This document shows, piece by piece, positions 9,156 to 17,838 of a stretch of DNA of 64,000 nt. The position numbers and the translations under genes were made by a program. Each line of letters begins with the position of its first letter. Within the stretch, counting starts at the first letter, position 1. This stretch comes from Candidatus Saccharimonadota bacterium (GTDB lineage Bacteria; Patescibacteriota; Saccharimonadia; Saccharimonadales; Saccharimonadaceae), in the NCBI GenBank assembly GCA_017556795.1, contig JAFYLZ010000004.1:248001-312000 (forward strand). Direction: 5' to 3'. Under the pieces are notes generated by a model. It saw only the letters and a program-made list of their open reading frames with translations, ran no database searches and had not been told where the DNA came from.

Positions 9156-11537
9156 TTAGGCAACAACGTTGACAAGTTTAGCTTTTTTAACAAAGATCAC
9201 TTTCTTTGGCTCGCCGGTTACGAATTTTTTCACTTTTTCGTCAGCCAAAGCGAGTTCTTTGATTTTGCCTTCGTTTTCCAATTCTTCCAAAGCAACGCTG
9301 AGCTTGGCGCGGAGTTTGCCGTTAACTTGTACGACGACTTCAACCACGTCATCAACGAGATAATTATCGTCCCAAACTGGCCATTCGTCATCTGTGACAC
9401 CAATCTTCTCGAGCATTTCACAGGCGAGGTGCGGAGCAAATGGCTTCAAGAGTTTGGCCAAGGTTTCGATATCGGCTGGCTCGACACCAACTTTGTAGAG
9501 CTCATTCACGTATTCCATCAAAGCGGCAACAGCAGTGTTGAAACTGCAGCGATGGATATCATCCGTGACACGCTTGATGGTCTTGTTGCGTAGCACGATG
9601 TTGGCATCTTTCTCGGCTTTGGCTGGTTCGCCAAATGCTAGGCTCCAGGAACGACCGAGGAAGCGATAAACGCCGCCCACCGAACGTGGATCCCAAGCTG
9701 CATCAAGCTCGACTGGACCAATAAACATTTCGTAAGTACGGAGCGTGTCGGCGCCATAGCCATCATTAATCACATCGAGCGGATCAATCACGTTACCTTT
9801 GCTCTTAGACATCTTTTTGCCATCTGGAGCATTGATATAACCATGATAAATCAACTTCTTGATTGGTTCGCGGAATGGCAAGAAGCCTTCGTCGGCAAAG
9901 AATTTACACCAGAAGCGAACATAGAGCAAGTGCGCCACAGCGTGGTCAGCGCCAACATAGACATCGGTTGGTGCCCAGTACTTGATAGCATCTGGGTTCC
10001 AAGCGTGCTCGGAATCGTGGGTCGAAACATAGCGCCAGAGATACCAGCTCGAGCAGGCGTAGCCATCGAGCGTATCGGTCTCGCGGGTCATTTCTTCGCC
10101 ATCAATAGTGACCTTGAGCCAGTCCTTGCATTTTGCCAAAGCAGAACGGCCAGAGTTGTCTGGTTTGTAATCTTCAACTTCCGGAATAATGACCGGCAAC
10201 TGATCTTCTGGAATAGCGTGTGGGTTGCCGTCTTTATCATAGGCGATTGGGATTGGACAGCCCCAGTAGCGCTGACGCGAAATGAGCCAGTCACGCATCT
10301 TGTAGGTAACTTGTGGTTTGCCGATACCTTGCTCTTCGAGCCAAGCGGCAATTTGTTCGCGAGCATCCTCGCTTCTGACATCGTTAAATTTGCCGGAGTT
10401 CACCAAGACGCCTTCGCCGTGATAGCATTTGCTATCGTCGTCGGAGCCTTCTGGTTTTTCGATAACTTTTCTGATTGGCAAATCAAATTTCTCAGCAAAT
10501 TCAAAGTCGCGCTCATCGTGAGCTGGCACGCCCATCACAGCACCTTCGCCGTAGCCAGAAAGCACGTAATCGGCCACCCAAATCGGCACTTTCTCACCAT
10601 TGAGCGGGTTAATCGCATAAGAACCGGTAAAGACGCCGGTCTTTTCCTTGTTCTCTTGACGTTCGATCTCAGATTTTTTAATTGCATTCTTACAATATTC
10701 TTCAACTTTTTCCTTAGTCTCCTTAGATAATTCGGCAACTAGTGGATGCTCTGGAGCGAGCGCAAGGAAGCTTACGCCAAAAATCGTATCAACGCGAGTA
10801 GTAAAGACTTTGATTGTAGCATCGGAACCCTCGACAGCAAAATCTACCAAGGCGCCTTCAGAACGGCCAATCCAGTTCTTTTGCATGGTCTTGATTTTTT
10901 CTGGCCAATCAAGAGCGTCGATTTCGTCAAGTAATTCATCAGCATAGGCAGTAATCTTGAAGAACCACTGTTTCATTTTGCGTTTTTCAACTTCGTGACC
11001 ACAGCGCCAGCAGCAACCGTTCTCGACCTGCTCGTTGGCTAGCACGGTCTGATCAACCGGGCACCACCATTGATATGACTCTTTTTGGTAGGCAAGACCT
11101 TTCTTGAATAGTTGCAAGAAGCACCACTGAGTCCATTTATAGTACTCTGGGTCAGAAGTGTTAACCTCGCGGTCCCAGTCAATGGCGTAACCGAGGCGCT
11201 TGGCTTGTTTGCGGAAATTATCGATATTGACCTTAGTGATTTCTTGTGGAGCGGTGCCGGTTTTGATGGCGTAGTTTTCGGCCGGCAGACCAAAAGTATC
11301 GTAGCCAAACGGACGCATTACATTGACTTTTTGCTGAGAATAAAAACGAGCTAAGACATCCACGATTGTGAAGTTTCGGACGTGACCCACGTGAAGGCCG
11401 GCACCAGATGGATACGGGAACATTTCCGCAAGATACATCTTTGGAACCCCTTCTTTTTCTACCGCGGTGAAAGGCTTCTCCTCTTCCCAGCGTTTTTGCC
11501 ATTTTTCTTCGATTTTAATTGGGTCATATCTTTCCAT
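9156..11537 (-). CDS. leuS: leucyl-tRNA synthetase
   Basis: This 793-aa class I synthetase charges tRNA-Leu. HIGH-type motif HVGH is at residues 49-52 in FPYPSGAGLHVGHVRNFT, and DGKKMSKSKGN lies near 575. The CP1 editing domain includes TTRVDTIFGVSFLALAPEHP, and a zinc-binding-like CC-WRCGHEVE lies near residue 155-165. I choose the second in-frame ATG (11537) because a TGGTATAAT -10 box ends 6 bp upstream of it, which points to a leaderless mRNA. The ATG at 11543 would abut the -10. Confidence 0.97.
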   Translation of the reverse strand: MERYDPIKIEEKWQKRWEEEKPFTAVEKEGVPKMYLAEMFPYPSGAGLHVGHVRNFTIVDVLARFYSQQKVNVMRPFGYDTFGLPAENYAIKTGTAPQEITKVNIDNFRKQAKRLGYAIDWDREVNTSDPEYYKWTQWCFLQLFKKGLAYQKESYQWWCPVDQTVLANEQVENGCCWRCGHEVEKRKMKQWFFKITAYADELLDEIDALDWPEKIKTMQKNWIGRSEGALVDFAVEGSDATIKVFTTRVDTIFGVSFLALAPEHPLVAELSKETKEKVEEYCKNAIKKSEIERQENKEKTGVFTGSYAINPLNGEKVPIWVADYVLSGYGEGAVMGVPAHDERDFEFAEKFDLPIRKVIEKPEGSDDDSKCYHGEGVLVNSGKFNDVRSEDAREQIAAWLEEQGIGKPQVTYKMRDWLISRQRYWGCPIPIAYDKDGNPHAIPEDQLPVIIPEVEDYKPDNSGRSALAKCKDWLKVTIDGEEMTRETDTLDGYACSSWYLWRYVSTHDSEHAWNPDAIKYWAPTDVYVGADHAVAHLLYVRFWCKFFADEGFLPFREPIKKLIYHGYINAPDGKKMSKSKGNVIDPLDVINDGYGADTLRTYEMFIGPVELDAAWDPRSVGGVYRFLGRSWSLAFGEPAKAEKDANIVLRNKTIKRVTDDIHRCSFNTAVAALMEYVNELYKVGVEPADIETLAKLLKPFAPHLACEMLEKIGVTDDEWPVWDDNYLVDDVVEVVVQVNGKLRAKLSVALEELENEGKIKELALADEKVKKFVTGEPKKVIFVKKAKLVNVVA

Positions 11538-11543
11538 GGCCAT

Positions 11544-11566
11544 ATTATACCATAATCTGGTATAAT
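11544..11566. promoter_or_regulatory. divergent leaderless promoters of leuS and the methyltransferase gene
   Basis: Two extended -10 boxes, both TGGTATAAT, sit 11 bp apart on opposite strands. The minus hexamer at 11544-11549 drives leuS and the plus hexamer at 11561-11566 drives the next gene. Each hexamer is followed by exactly 6 nt and then ATG, so transcription should start at or next to the start codon. Confidence 0.85.
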
Positions 11567-11572
11567 TTCAGC

Positions 11573-12079
11573 ATGGAAATCATCGTGGTTCTAGACAACA
11601 TTCGCTCGACCTACAATGTGGGCGCCATCCTGCGCACGGCGGAAGGTTTTGGTGTTTCACGCGTGATTTTTTCTGGTTACACCCCGCGCGTACACGACGC
11701 CGCGCTTTTACCGCATCTTCGCGCTAAACTCGACAAGGAAATTCATAAAACCGCCCTCGGGGCCGAAGATATGCTAGAAATTGCTAGCTCGGATGATGTA
11801 GCTGCTACTTTGGCCGAGCTAAAAGCAGGCGGTTGGCAAATTGTGGGGCTCGAGAATAATATTTCTGATGGCCGCCTGAAACAGATTAATTCTCCAGATT
11901 TCAAGAAAAATCTCAGCCAGCGTGTCGTACTAATTCTGGGCGAAGAAGTGCATGGCATCAATCCCGAACTCTACGACTTAATGGATCTATTTTTGGAAAT
12001 TCCGATGCGTGGCCAGAAGGAATCCTTCAATGTGTCTGTCGCGGCCGGCATCGCGATGTATGCTATAATGAGCTTATGA
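11573..12079 (+). CDS. SpoU/TrmH-family RNA 2'-O-methyltransferase
   Basis: This 168-aa protein carries the three SPOUT motifs: NIRSTYNVGAILRTAEGFGV (motif 1), VLILGEEVHGI (motif 2) and IPMRGQKESFNVSVAAGIAM (motif 3). It would transfer methyl from S-adenosylmethionine to a ribose in tRNA or rRNA; the target is not deducible. The start at 11573 is chosen because the -10 TATAAT ends 6 nt before it, so the mRNA is leaderless. It overlaps the glycosyltransferase gene by ATGA. Confidence 0.9.
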   Translation: MEIIVVLDNIRSTYNVGAILRTAEGFGVSRVIFSGYTPRVHDAALLPHLRAKLDKEIHKTALGAEDMLEIASSDDVAATLAELKAGGWQIVGLENNISDGRLKQINSPDFKKNLSQRVVLILGEEVHGINPELYDLMDLFLEIPMRGQKESFNVSVAAGIAMYAIMSL

Positions 12080-13332
12080 AAATCGCCATTGCAACTGCAG
12101 TATATTATCCAATGACTAACGGCGTCGCCACTTTTTCGCACAATCTAGCCGTAGGTTTAGCTCGCCGTGGACACGACGTGATGGTACTTTGTCCGAGCCA
12201 AAACGGCAAAAATCACACCGAAGTCGTCGATGGCGTTCGCACAGTTTTCTTGAAATCCATCGAACTACCGGTTTATCCAGACCAGATTAATCCGGTGCCA
12301 CCAAAGAAAAAACTTTTTGGCAAAGAATTGCCGCGCATGTATTACAAAAATGGCATTCACGTTTCCGCTACACCGGGTAACGAGATCAAACGCGCGCTTT
12401 CGCGCTTTCGCCCAGACGTGATTCACTGCCAGGCTTCGGACCCGGTTGGCCTGGCCGCCGTGCGCTTTGCGCATCGCCACAACATTCCACTCGTCACCAC
12501 AGAACATAATTTGCCAGACGTGATTACGGATCCTTTGAAACTTCCTAAAGTCGTAAAGAAACCGGTGGATGCCGTACTCGCTGCCTACTTTGTAGGCCGC
12601 CAGAAAAAGAGCGACTACGTTACCATGCCAACCCAGCTTGCGATCGAAGATTTGATTTTTAAGCGCAAAAAGAATTTTAAAGTGCCTGTTGAGGCTGTAT
12701 CAAATGGCGTTGATTTGTCCTCTTTTAAACCCGGCAAGGCGCCAGCTGCAATCTATGAAAAATATCATATTCCAAAGGGTTGCCCAACCGCGCTTTATGT
12801 TGGCCGTGTTGACCCAGAAAAGCAGATCGGCGTGGTGCTGAAGGCGTTCAAAAAAGTCTTGGCTAAACTTCCAGAAGCAATTCTCGTAGTAGTAGGCGAT
12901 GGCGTAGACCGTGCTAACCTCGAAAAGCAAGCCGAGAAATTAGTCATAACGGATTCAGTTTATTTCCTCGGCCGCGTGATGCCACCAGATTTGTATGAAC
13001 TCTACAAAGTCGGCGATCTATTCGTGACGGCATCCGAAATCGAAACCCAAGGCATCGTATTAATCGAAGCGGCCGCTACCGGCCTGCCACTCGTGGCCGT
13101 CGACAAAGGCGCCGTGCGCGAAGTCTGCCAAGACGGCAAAAACGGCGAGCTCTGCGTACCAAAAGACGTGGACGGCATCGCTGCTGGCATCTTGAAAATC
13201 TTGCGCAAACCAGACGTTCGCGAAGCCTACTCCAAGAAAAGCCTCGAGATTGCCAAAACTCACGACATCGACCGCACTCTCGAGCGCTTCGAAGAAATCT
13301 ACCAAGAAGTGCTAGAAAAAAGTATTGAATAA
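12076..13332 (+). CDS. GT4-family glycosyltransferase
   Basis: At 418 aa, this is a GT-B fold retaining glycosyltransferase. The N-terminal acceptor domain has YYPMTNGVATFSHNLAVGLARRGHDV. The C-terminal donor domain has SNGVDLSSFKPG, YVGRVDPEKQIGVVLKAF and the E-x7-E motif in EIETQGIVLIEAAATGLPLV. The closest style is diacylglycerol glucosyl/mannosyltransferases that build membrane glycolipids, but the substrate is inferred. It starts in ATGA overlap with the methyltransferase gene. Only a weak hairpin (AAGA/TCTT) follows the stop. Confidence 0.88.
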   Translation: MKIAIATAVYYPMTNGVATFSHNLAVGLARRGHDVMVLCPSQNGKNHTEVVDGVRTVFLKSIELPVYPDQINPVPPKKKLFGKELPRMYYKNGIHVSATPGNEIKRALSRFRPDVIHCQASDPVGLAAVRFAHRHNIPLVTTEHNLPDVITDPLKLPKVVKKPVDAVLAAYFVGRQKKSDYVTMPTQLAIEDLIFKRKKNFKVPVEAVSNGVDLSSFKPGKAPAAIYEKYHIPKGCPTALYVGRVDPEKQIGVVLKAFKKVLAKLPEAILVVVGDGVDRANLEKQAEKLVITDSVYFLGRVMPPDLYELYKVGDLFVTASEIETQGIVLIEAAATGLPLVAVDKGAVREVCQDGKNGELCVPKDVDGIAAGILKILRKPDVREAYSKKSLEIAKTHDIDRTLERFEEIYQEVLEKSIE

Positions 13333-13349
13333 AAGATTATAGTCTTATA

Positions 13350-14558
13350 TTACAGATTTTTTGCAGCATCCATCTGCGGATCGACCATATTGTTGATGTC
13401 GTCGTAGCTGCGTGTGACTTCGACGTCTGGCTCGATACCGGTTTTGTTGATCGAACGATCGAGCGGTGTATACCAGCTAGCGGTCGTAACTTTGAGATAG
13501 CTACCGTCATAAAGATTCATCAAGCTCTGGACGACGCCTTTGCCGTAGGTTTTTTCGCCAAGTACGGTGGCGAGTTCATAATCTTGCAAGGCGCCAGCCA
13601 CGATTTCAGAAGCCGAGGCTGTAGTGCCATTAACGAGCACGATGGTTTTCATGCCTTTGAGCACAGCGCGGCCAGAACGAGCCTTGGTAACGTCATCGGC
13701 GGAGTGCTTAGATTTTTGAATCAAGATTGGATCACCGTCAATCCAAAGACTGAGTAAGTCTTGGGCAGCCGTAACGTAGCCACCACCGTTACCACGAAGA
13801 TCCAAGATAACCTTGTCTACGTCGTGTTCTTCGAAATGCTGAGCGACCTCTTGCTGAACCAAGGTACCAGTGTCGTTATCGAAGCGAGTCACGGTGATGA
13901 TAGCGGTACTACCATCGTATTCGGTGTAGGTAGAAACATTGTTGATCGATTCGCGTTTCATCGTGAAAGACTTTTCTTCGCCGTTACGCACGATGATCAA
14001 AGTGACCTCGGTACCGACATCGCCACGAACTTTGCTTGCGATTTCATCAACAGACAGAGCGTAGACCTCTTCGCCGTCAACTTTGTAGATAATGTCGCCA
14101 GCGAGTACGCCTGCGGCGCGTGCTGGGTTATCAGGCAAGGTTCTTAACACTCTTACGTAGCCATCACGCAAACCCATTTCGATACCAACGCCGGCCTGTT
14201 CGATTGTGCCGTGAAGTTCGTTTTGGAATTCTTTAGCTTCCTCAACGTCCATATAAACGGTGTAAGGATCGCCAAGTGCGGCAGCAATGCCTTTTTTGGC
14301 GCCTTCGATGGCTTCTTTTTCGGAAACGTCGCCATCATAATAAGTCAAGAGATAGTCGTAGACCGTATCGAGCGAAGACCAATCAACGTTAGAGTGAATT
14401 AGCTGCGAACGACCACCAAAATACGGGGCCATTTTGTTTATCCAGCCCGGCGCAAACATGCCAGCGACAAAACCACCGATGGCTAGAACCGCACCGATAA
14501 TAATCGCATTACCAAGACTAACTTTTTTCTCTACGTTTTTTTTCTTGCTCGTACTCAT
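13350..14558 (-). CDS. ctpA: S41-family C-terminal processing protease
   Basis: This 402-aa protease has an N-terminal membrane anchor (residues 16-35), a PDZ domain at about 105-190 (GVGIEMGLRDGYVRV, AGVLAGDIIYKVDGEEV) and a peptidase S41 domain. The catalytic Ser is in NGTTASASEIVAGAL near 318 and the Lys is in EKTYGKGVVQS near 343. It acts outside the membrane on C-termini of exported proteins. It lies directly downstream of the CHAP wall hydrolase, and CtpA-type proteases often control wall hydrolases. Its own -10 (TGTTAAAAT) ends 6 nt before the ATG. Confidence 0.94.
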   Translation of the reverse strand: MSTSKKKNVEKKVSLGNAIIIGAVLAIGGFVAGMFAPGWINKMAPYFGGRSQLIHSNVDWSSLDTVYDYLLTYYDGDVSEKEAIEGAKKGIAAALGDPYTVYMDVEEAKEFQNELHGTIEQAGVGIEMGLRDGYVRVLRTLPDNPARAAGVLAGDIIYKVDGEEVYALSVDEIASKVRGDVGTEVTLIIVRNGEEKSFTMKRESINNVSTYTEYDGSTAIITVTRFDNDTGTLVQQEVAQHFEEHDVDKVILDLRGNGGGYVTAAQDLLSLWIDGDPILIQKSKHSADDVTKARSGRAVLKGMKTIVLVNGTTASASEIVAGALQDYELATVLGEKTYGKGVVQSLMNLYDGSYLKVTTASWYTPLDRSINKTGIEPDVEVTRSYDDINNMVDPQMDAAKNL

Positions 14559-14564
14559 TAACTT

Positions 14565-14570
14565 ATTTTA
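14565..14570 (-). promoter_or_regulatory. -10 box of the ctpA gene (leaderless)
   Basis: TAAAAT preceded by TGT; six nt separate it from the ATG at 14558. Confidence 0.65.
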
Positions 14571-14597
14571 ACATAAACAAGTTCGAAAAATGAGTTT

Positions 14598-15764
14598 TTA
14601 GTCGAAATGAATGTAGTTGTAGCGCCAAACTTCGCTGGCTGGGATCTGGCGGGCGCCGAAGTCGCCAAAGTGAGAATCACCAGAGTAAAGTTGGGTCGCA
14701 TAGGCGTTGTTATATTCGGTAACATTGATCGAGCCGTCATCATTGACGCTCTCAACCCAGAACACGTGGCCCCAAGAACCGCTATCGGTCTGACCGACGG
14801 AGCCTTCTGACGGAGTATTATCGACGGTGTAGCCGAGGTTTCTAGCAACATTGTCCCATGAGTAAGCGTTGCCCCATGCGGCGTAAATGCCGTAATATTC
14901 AAAGACTTTCCAACCGGTGTAGCTGACACATTCACAGACTAAGCCACCAACGGCGTGGCCATTTAGATAGGTCGAGTAGTAATCTTGGCTGTCTGGACAG
15001 TCGGCTTGCCATGGGTAGGTGTTGTCGCCATAGTAAGCGGTACCACCGTAGAGCTCTGGGTGAGCTTCCTGCTCAGCCTGCTCGGCGGCATGGCGTTCTT
15101 CCCTAGCTTTTTCGGCGGCAGCAGTATAGGCGCTGGCATCGTTTTGGAATTTTTCAACTAAGTTTTGTTGCTCGGCTCTGGAGCTTTCGAGTTCTTGCCT
15201 GGCTACTTGCTGGCTCTCGAGCAGTTCTTCGACACGGGCCTTATCGGCTTCGAGCTCGGCTTTGGTTTGCTTAATCAATTCTGCTGCGGCAGCGATTTCT
15301 TGCTTAATGACTTCTTCGCGAGCTTGTTTCTCGGCAAGATCAGAAAGCGAGCTACTACCAGCAAGCAAGGTGATCGGCTCGGTATCGCCGTCAAAATGCA
15401 TGTCAATCAAAAGGCTAGCAAGGGCGTCTTGCTTTTCGGCGAGTTCGGCCTCGGCGTTAGCGATTTTGACTTCGAGTTCCTTGATATTGGCCTCGGTCTC
15501 TGCAATTTCGGCAGTTTTCCTAGCGATGGAAGCGCTGAGTTCGTTGACTTTTACCTGATACCAGTTAGCTGAGCTAATGGCGGATTCGGCCTTAGCGTTG
15601 GCTTCTTCCTCGCGAGCGACAGCTTCCATACAGGCGGCGCTGTTGCGGCAAGCGCGGGAAAGACCATTAGTGTTCTTAAAGCCAACCAGAACACCGGCAC
15701 CGGCAGACATTGCCACCAGGCTAGCAGCAATCATAAATCGTTTGGCGACTTTAAGCATTACCAT
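14598..15764 (-). CDS. coiled-coil CHAP-domain peptidoglycan hydrolase (PcsB-like)
   Basis: This 389-aa protein has an N-terminal hydrophobic export segment (residues 8-27). A long Ala/Glu/Lys coiled coil spans about 45-245, and a CHAP amidase/endopeptidase domain spans about 285-385. The likely catalytic Cys is in GGLVCECVSYTGWKV and the His in GSWGHVFWVESV. The architecture and position right after ftsE-ftsX match PcsB of streptococci, a wall hydrolase activated by FtsEX. The start is placed at 15764, 6 nt after an extended TGCTATATA -10 box. A second ATG lies two codons on. Confidence 0.9.
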   Translation of the reverse strand: MVMLKVAKRFMIAASLVAMSAGAGVLVGFKNTNGLSRACRNSAACMEAVAREEEANAKAESAISSANWYQVKVNELSASIARKTAEIAETEANIKELEVKIANAEAELAEKQDALASLLIDMHFDGDTEPITLLAGSSSLSDLAEKQAREEVIKQEIAAAAELIKQTKAELEADKARVEELLESQQVARQELESSRAEQQNLVEKFQNDASAYTAAAEKAREERHAAEQAEQEAHPELYGGTAYYGDNTYPWQADCPDSQDYYSTYLNGHAVGGLVCECVSYTGWKVFEYYGIYAAWGNAYSWDNVARNLGYTVDNTPSEGSVGQTDSGSWGHVFWVESVNDDGSINVTEYNNAYATQLYSGDSHFGDFGARQIPASEVWRYNYIHFD

Positions 15765-15770
15765 AATTAA

Positions 15771-15776
15771 TATATA
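15771..15776 (-). promoter_or_regulatory. -10 box of the CHAP hydrolase gene (leaderless)
   Basis: TGC-TATATA, followed by six nt and ATG at 15764; located in the 37-bp gap after ftsX. Confidence 0.55.
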
Positions 15777-15801
15777 GCATAAAAATTTATTTTTGTAAAG
15801 C

Positions 15802-16839
15802 TTATGCTTTGTTGAGATACTTCTTGACGGCGAGACGGGCCGAGACACTACCAATAGCGGTGCCGGCAGCGATAAATACGAGGTAGACCAGGATTAATTT
15901 ATTAGATGATAAGACCTCTTGGATAGAGTCGGTATTGATGCCGTAGTCTGCTAGTTTTGGCGCCATCAAACCAAAGAATAAGTAGCTGATAGTGGCAGCA
16001 AGTAGAGCTGCAATCACGCCACAGATTTCTGCCTCGACGATGAATGGGCCACGCGTAAAGCTTTTGCTGGCGCCGACCAATTTCATCATGTAGATTTCTT
16101 CGCGGCGGCTAAAGATCGAAAGGCGAATGGTGCTAAAGATGATAAGTACAGAAATAACTAGGAATACTAAGCCCAAGATAATACCACTGACCCTGGCGAT
16201 ACGAGCCCAGGTCGTAATCGTGGCGATTTCTACTTGGTTGACGTTGTAGGTTGGGGCTTTTTTGCTATCAAGATTGTCTTTGAAAATCTTTTGGGTTTCT
16301 ACGAGAGTTTTGATACTCGTGAGATCATCCACGTTGTGCGCCTTGATGCGCATCGTCGACTGCATCTGGGAAATCATGATTTCTCTCATGTCGTCCTCTT
16401 TAACGACTTCGAGCAGCTCTTTGTTGTCTTGGTGTTCTTGGATGAACTTTTCGTATTCTTCTTCGGATGTGGCAACCTCTACGGATTTGACGTTAGAATC
16501 GGTAGCCATGGTTTCTTTGAGTTCGCTAAGAGTAGCCTCGGAAGTGCCCGGCTTAAAATAAACCGTGATGTCGATTTTTTCGCGCATGGCGTCGGCAGTA
16601 TTAGACAAGATCACGCTGGCGACGACGGTAATAAACAGAATAAACAAAGTCAAGGTCATGACGGCGGTAGCGGCGGTCGAAAGCCAGATGTTACGGGTGA
16701 AACCAATTGCGCCATATTTGACAATGCGAGATTTTTCGCGCACCGGATGCTTGGTGCTGCTACGCTTCATGGTTTTGAGTTTGGCTTTAGCTACGCCTTT
16801 TGGTGATTTTTTGGATTTTAGTGTTTTGTCGTCCGTCAT
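15802..16839 (-). CDS. ftsX: cell-division ABC transporter permease FtsX
   Basis: At 345 aa it has the FtsX layout: a basic cytoplasmic N-terminus, one membrane helix (about 50-78), and an extracellular domain with ITVYFKPGTSE typical of FtsX. Three C-terminal helices then flank VGASKSFTRGPFIVEA. With FtsE it transmits an ATP-driven conformational change to a wall hydrolase outside, here probably the downstream CHAP protein. The ftsE stop and ftsX ATG are contiguous (TAAATG), implying coupled translation. Confidence 0.95.
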   Translation of the reverse strand: MTDDKTLKSKKSPKGVAKAKLKTMKRSSTKHPVREKSRIVKYGAIGFTRNIWLSTAATAVMTLTLFILFITVVASVILSNTADAMREKIDITVYFKPGTSEATLSELKETMATDSNVKSVEVATSEEEYEKFIQEHQDNKELLEVVKEDDMREIMISQMQSTMRIKAHNVDDLTSIKTLVETQKIFKDNLDSKKAPTYNVNQVEIATITTWARIARVSGIILGLVFLVISVLIIFSTIRLSIFSRREEIYMMKLVGASKSFTRGPFIVEAEICGVIAALLAATISYLFFGLMAPKLADYGINTDSIQEVLSSNKLILVYLVFIAAGTAIGSVSARLAVKKYLNKA

Positions 16840-17787
16840 TTAGATTACCTTTTTCATCTTTAGAGTGCGTTCTTTTTTGCGCGGGGCGCTGGTTTTGGTT
16901 TTCGTGGTTTTTGGTGCGGCTTTTGGAGCTGGAGCGGTCTTTGGCGCTGGAGCTGGTTTTGGCACGTCAACTGGCCTTGGAGCTGGAGCTGGTGCTGGCG
17001 CTGGGGCCGGAGCTGGGGTACTCCTGAGTGCCGGATTGGTCTTTAAGGCATAGCCAGGCGTGCGCACGATTCTAGTTGGGCGCTTCGGGAGTGGAGTTTC
17101 GTCGAGTTTGTAAATACCGTGGTTCTTTTGGTCGTTGACAATGCGGCCGTCTTTTAGCGTGACCACACGTTTTTGCAAATTATTCACAATTTCTTCGTTG
17201 TGGGTAGTGACCAAAATCGTCGTACCAAAATCGTTAATCTTTTTCAAAAGATCGATGATTTCTTCGGTAGTAAGTTTATCAAGCTGGCCGGTAGGCTCAT
17301 CGGCGATTAGAATCTTTGGCTGGCGAGCAACCGAACGAGCGATTGAGACGCGTTGGCGCTGGCCACCAGAAATTTGATCTGGGAATTTTTTAGCCTGATC
17401 AAGAAGACCGACTAGTTCGAGCACCTTTGGTACAGTCTTAGCAATATCTTTGCTGCTCATGCCGGCGATTTCAAGGGCAAAAGCGACGTTTTCGTAAACG
17501 GTGCGACGTGGCAAAAGTTTAAAGTCCTGAAAAACCACACCAAGGCGGCGGCGATATTCTGGAATGTGACGCTTTTTGACAAAATCGAGGTCGATACCAC
17601 CAATAATAATCTTGCCAGAGTCTGGCCTTTCTTCCTTGGTGATCATTTTCATAAGAGTAGACTTGCCAGCGCCAGAGACACCAACAAGAAAAACGAATTC
17701 GTTTGGCTCGATGTGCAAAGAAACATCGTCGAGCGCTGGGCGCTCATCGCCAGGATAACGTTTCGAGACGCGATCAAACAAAATCAT
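16840..17787 (-). CDS. ftsE: cell-division ATP-binding protein FtsE with Pro/Ala-rich tail
   Basis: Residues 1-225 are the ABC ATPase: Walker A GVSGAGKS at 36-43, signature ISGGQRQRV near 143, Walker B ILIADEPT, and the H-loop in VTTHNEE. Residues 226-315 are an extension with an (AP)n run followed by Lys-rich sequence, absent from typical FtsE (about 220-230 aa). A leaderless promoter (TGCTATAAT, 6 nt to ATG) starts the ftsE-ftsX transcript. Confidence 0.95.
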   Translation of the reverse strand: MILFDRVSKRYPGDERPALDDVSLHIEPNEFVFLVGVSGAGKSTLMKMITKEERPDSGKIIIGGIDLDFVKKRHIPEYRRRLGVVFQDFKLLPRRTVYENVAFALEIAGMSSKDIAKTVPKVLELVGLLDQAKKFPDQISGGQRQRVSIARSVARQPKILIADEPTGQLDKLTTEEIIDLLKKINDFGTTILVTTHNEEIVNNLQKRVVTLKDGRIVNDQKNHGIYKLDETPLPKRPTRIVRTPGYALKTNPALRSTPAPAPAPAPAPAPRPVDVPKPAPAPKTAPAPKAAPKTTKTKTSAPRKKERTLKMKKVI

Positions 17788-17793
17788 ACGTCT

Positions 17794-17799
17794 ATTATA
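17794..17799 (-). promoter_or_regulatory. -10 box of ftsE (leaderless)
   Basis: TGC-TATAAT, then AGACGT (6 nt) and ATG at 17787. Confidence 0.8.
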
Positions 17800-17838
17800 G
17801 CATAAACATTATGGTTTCAAAGAATCTGCTGGTATTTT

